A DNA stretch of 5,998 bases from Bacteroidales bacterium. Its GTDB lineage: Bacteria; Bacteroidota; Bacteroidia; Bacteroidales; UBA12077. The notes below the pieces were generated by a model. That model made no database searches, was not told the DNA's origin, and saw only the letters and a list, made by a program, of their open reading frames with translations. Both the position numbers and the translations under genes were made by a program. This document shows, piece after piece, positions 5,527-5,998 of this stretch. The stretch spans positions 1 to 5,998 of the forward strand of contig DAOVYZ010000235.1 in assembly GCA_030635365.1 (NCBI GenBank). The letters run 5' to 3'. Numbering within the stretch: the first letter of the stretch is position 1; every line of letters starts with the position of its first letter.

Positions 5527-5998
5527 TTAAATATATTGTGTGAATTTGAAATAAAAAGTACGGCCTAAACCGGGAATATCATAGTTGTCAAATCCCGGAT
5601 AGTAGTATTCAGTATCTAACAGATTCTGTATCTTAACACTTAGCCTGGTTTTTCCTTTATTAAATAATTTTAAATCCTTTGATGAAATCATAAGGTCAAA
5701 CAAAAAATAATGGCCTAATTCATATCTGTTAATAGAATAATTTATAGGGTCATATATGAAATTATTTTGATCACTGGCAATTCTTCTGCTAATAAATCTT
5801 CCCTCAATATTTATATTTGAATAATACTTGTCCAAATGAAGAATATTCCCAAACTTAATTGTATGATTAGGATATAGTGATGTATTAATTTTAATATTCC
5901 CTAATAGCGGATCAAATTTTTCAAGTATACTCTTTTGATAAGAGTAATTTATGTATGAAGTATTATTATAAAAGTTAGTATTTAGTTCTGTTTCAATT
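5527..5998 (-). CDS. TonB-dependent outer-membrane receptor, C-terminal fragment
   Basis: The reading frame is open from the window edge to the TAA at 5529-5527, giving the last ~156 residues. There is no start inside the window; a TTG at 5835 is an internal leucine and should not be taken as a start. The sequence has the alternating pattern of beta-barrel strands with aromatic girdles. It ends with the hallmark of the receptor C-terminus: RLSVKIQNLLDTEYY, then a short loop, PGLGRTFYFKF and the final strand ending QYI. This resembles BtuB/FepA/Cir-type receptors more than the SusC type. Such receptors import siderophores, cobalamin, metals or oligomers across the outer membrane using TonB energy; the substrate cannot be read because the plug domain lies outside the window. 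The stop is 5 bases before the binding-protein ATG, so this gene probably leads or belongs to the same operon. Confidence 0.88.
   Translation of the reverse strand, partial: IETELNTNFYNNTSYINYSYQKSILEKFDPLLGNIKINTSLYPNHTIKFGNILHLDKYYSNINIEGRFISRRIASDQNNFIYDPINYSINRYELGHYFLFDLMISSKDLKLFNKGKTRLSVKIQNLLDTEYYYPGFDNYDIPGLGRTFYFKFTQYI

Noticed and set aside
5527..5835. Separate small gene of 102 codons starting at TTG 5835
   Set aside because: The same frame is open without a stop to the window edge and the upstream part also looks like receptor beta-barrel, so this is the tail of a larger TonB-dependent receptor.

Overview
The window is AT-rich and all the genes I can support lie on the minus strand. 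It holds the 3' part of one long operon, followed by a remnant of a toxin-antitoxin locus. Four features suggest a member of the Bacteroidota: a TonB-dependent outer-membrane receptor at the head of the operon, a two-component hybrid kinase ending in a receiver domain, mostly A/T-rich start regions without strong Shine-Dalgarno sequences, and a lipoprotein with a permissive lipobox. This is inferred from gene content and style, and the genus cannot be named.

Reading in the direction of transcription (high to low coordinates), the window opens inside a TonB-dependent receptor of which only the last ~156 residues are present (5998-5527). Five bases later comes a lipoprotein substrate-binding protein of the branched-chain amino-acid (LivJ / Peripla_BP_6) type (5521-4217). 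It is followed by a small YfiR-family (DUF4154) periplasmic protein (4162-3626), a hybrid histidine kinase with a CHASE8-like sensor domain, HAMP, HisKA, HATPase and receiver (3629-1719), and a membrane-anchored or secreted serine hydrolase of the beta-lactamase/class C esterase fold (1722-574). The last two junctions are 4-base ATGA stop/start overlaps and the other gaps are short, so the five genes are very likely co-transcribed and partly translationally coupled.

The simplest joint reading is an envelope-spanning sensory module. The receptor sits in the outer membrane, a binding lipoprotein and a YfiR-like modulator act in the periplasm, and an inner-membrane kinase is controlled through its CHASE8 domain. 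In the well-studied YfiBNR system, YfiR represses the CHASE8-containing diguanylate cyclase YfiN. Here the same kind of sensor input appears to be joined to a histidine kinase/phosphorelay output. No ABC permease or ATPase gene is visible, which favours a sensing role for the binding protein, although the permease could lie outside the window.

Downstream of the hydrolase, a ~28-codon tail of a HigB-type mRNA interferase with no start codon sits 4 bases before an intact HigA-type antitoxin gene (436-80). The toxin has evidently lost most of its 5' part, leaving an orphan antitoxin behind the operon. The last 79 bases of the window hold no gene I can support.
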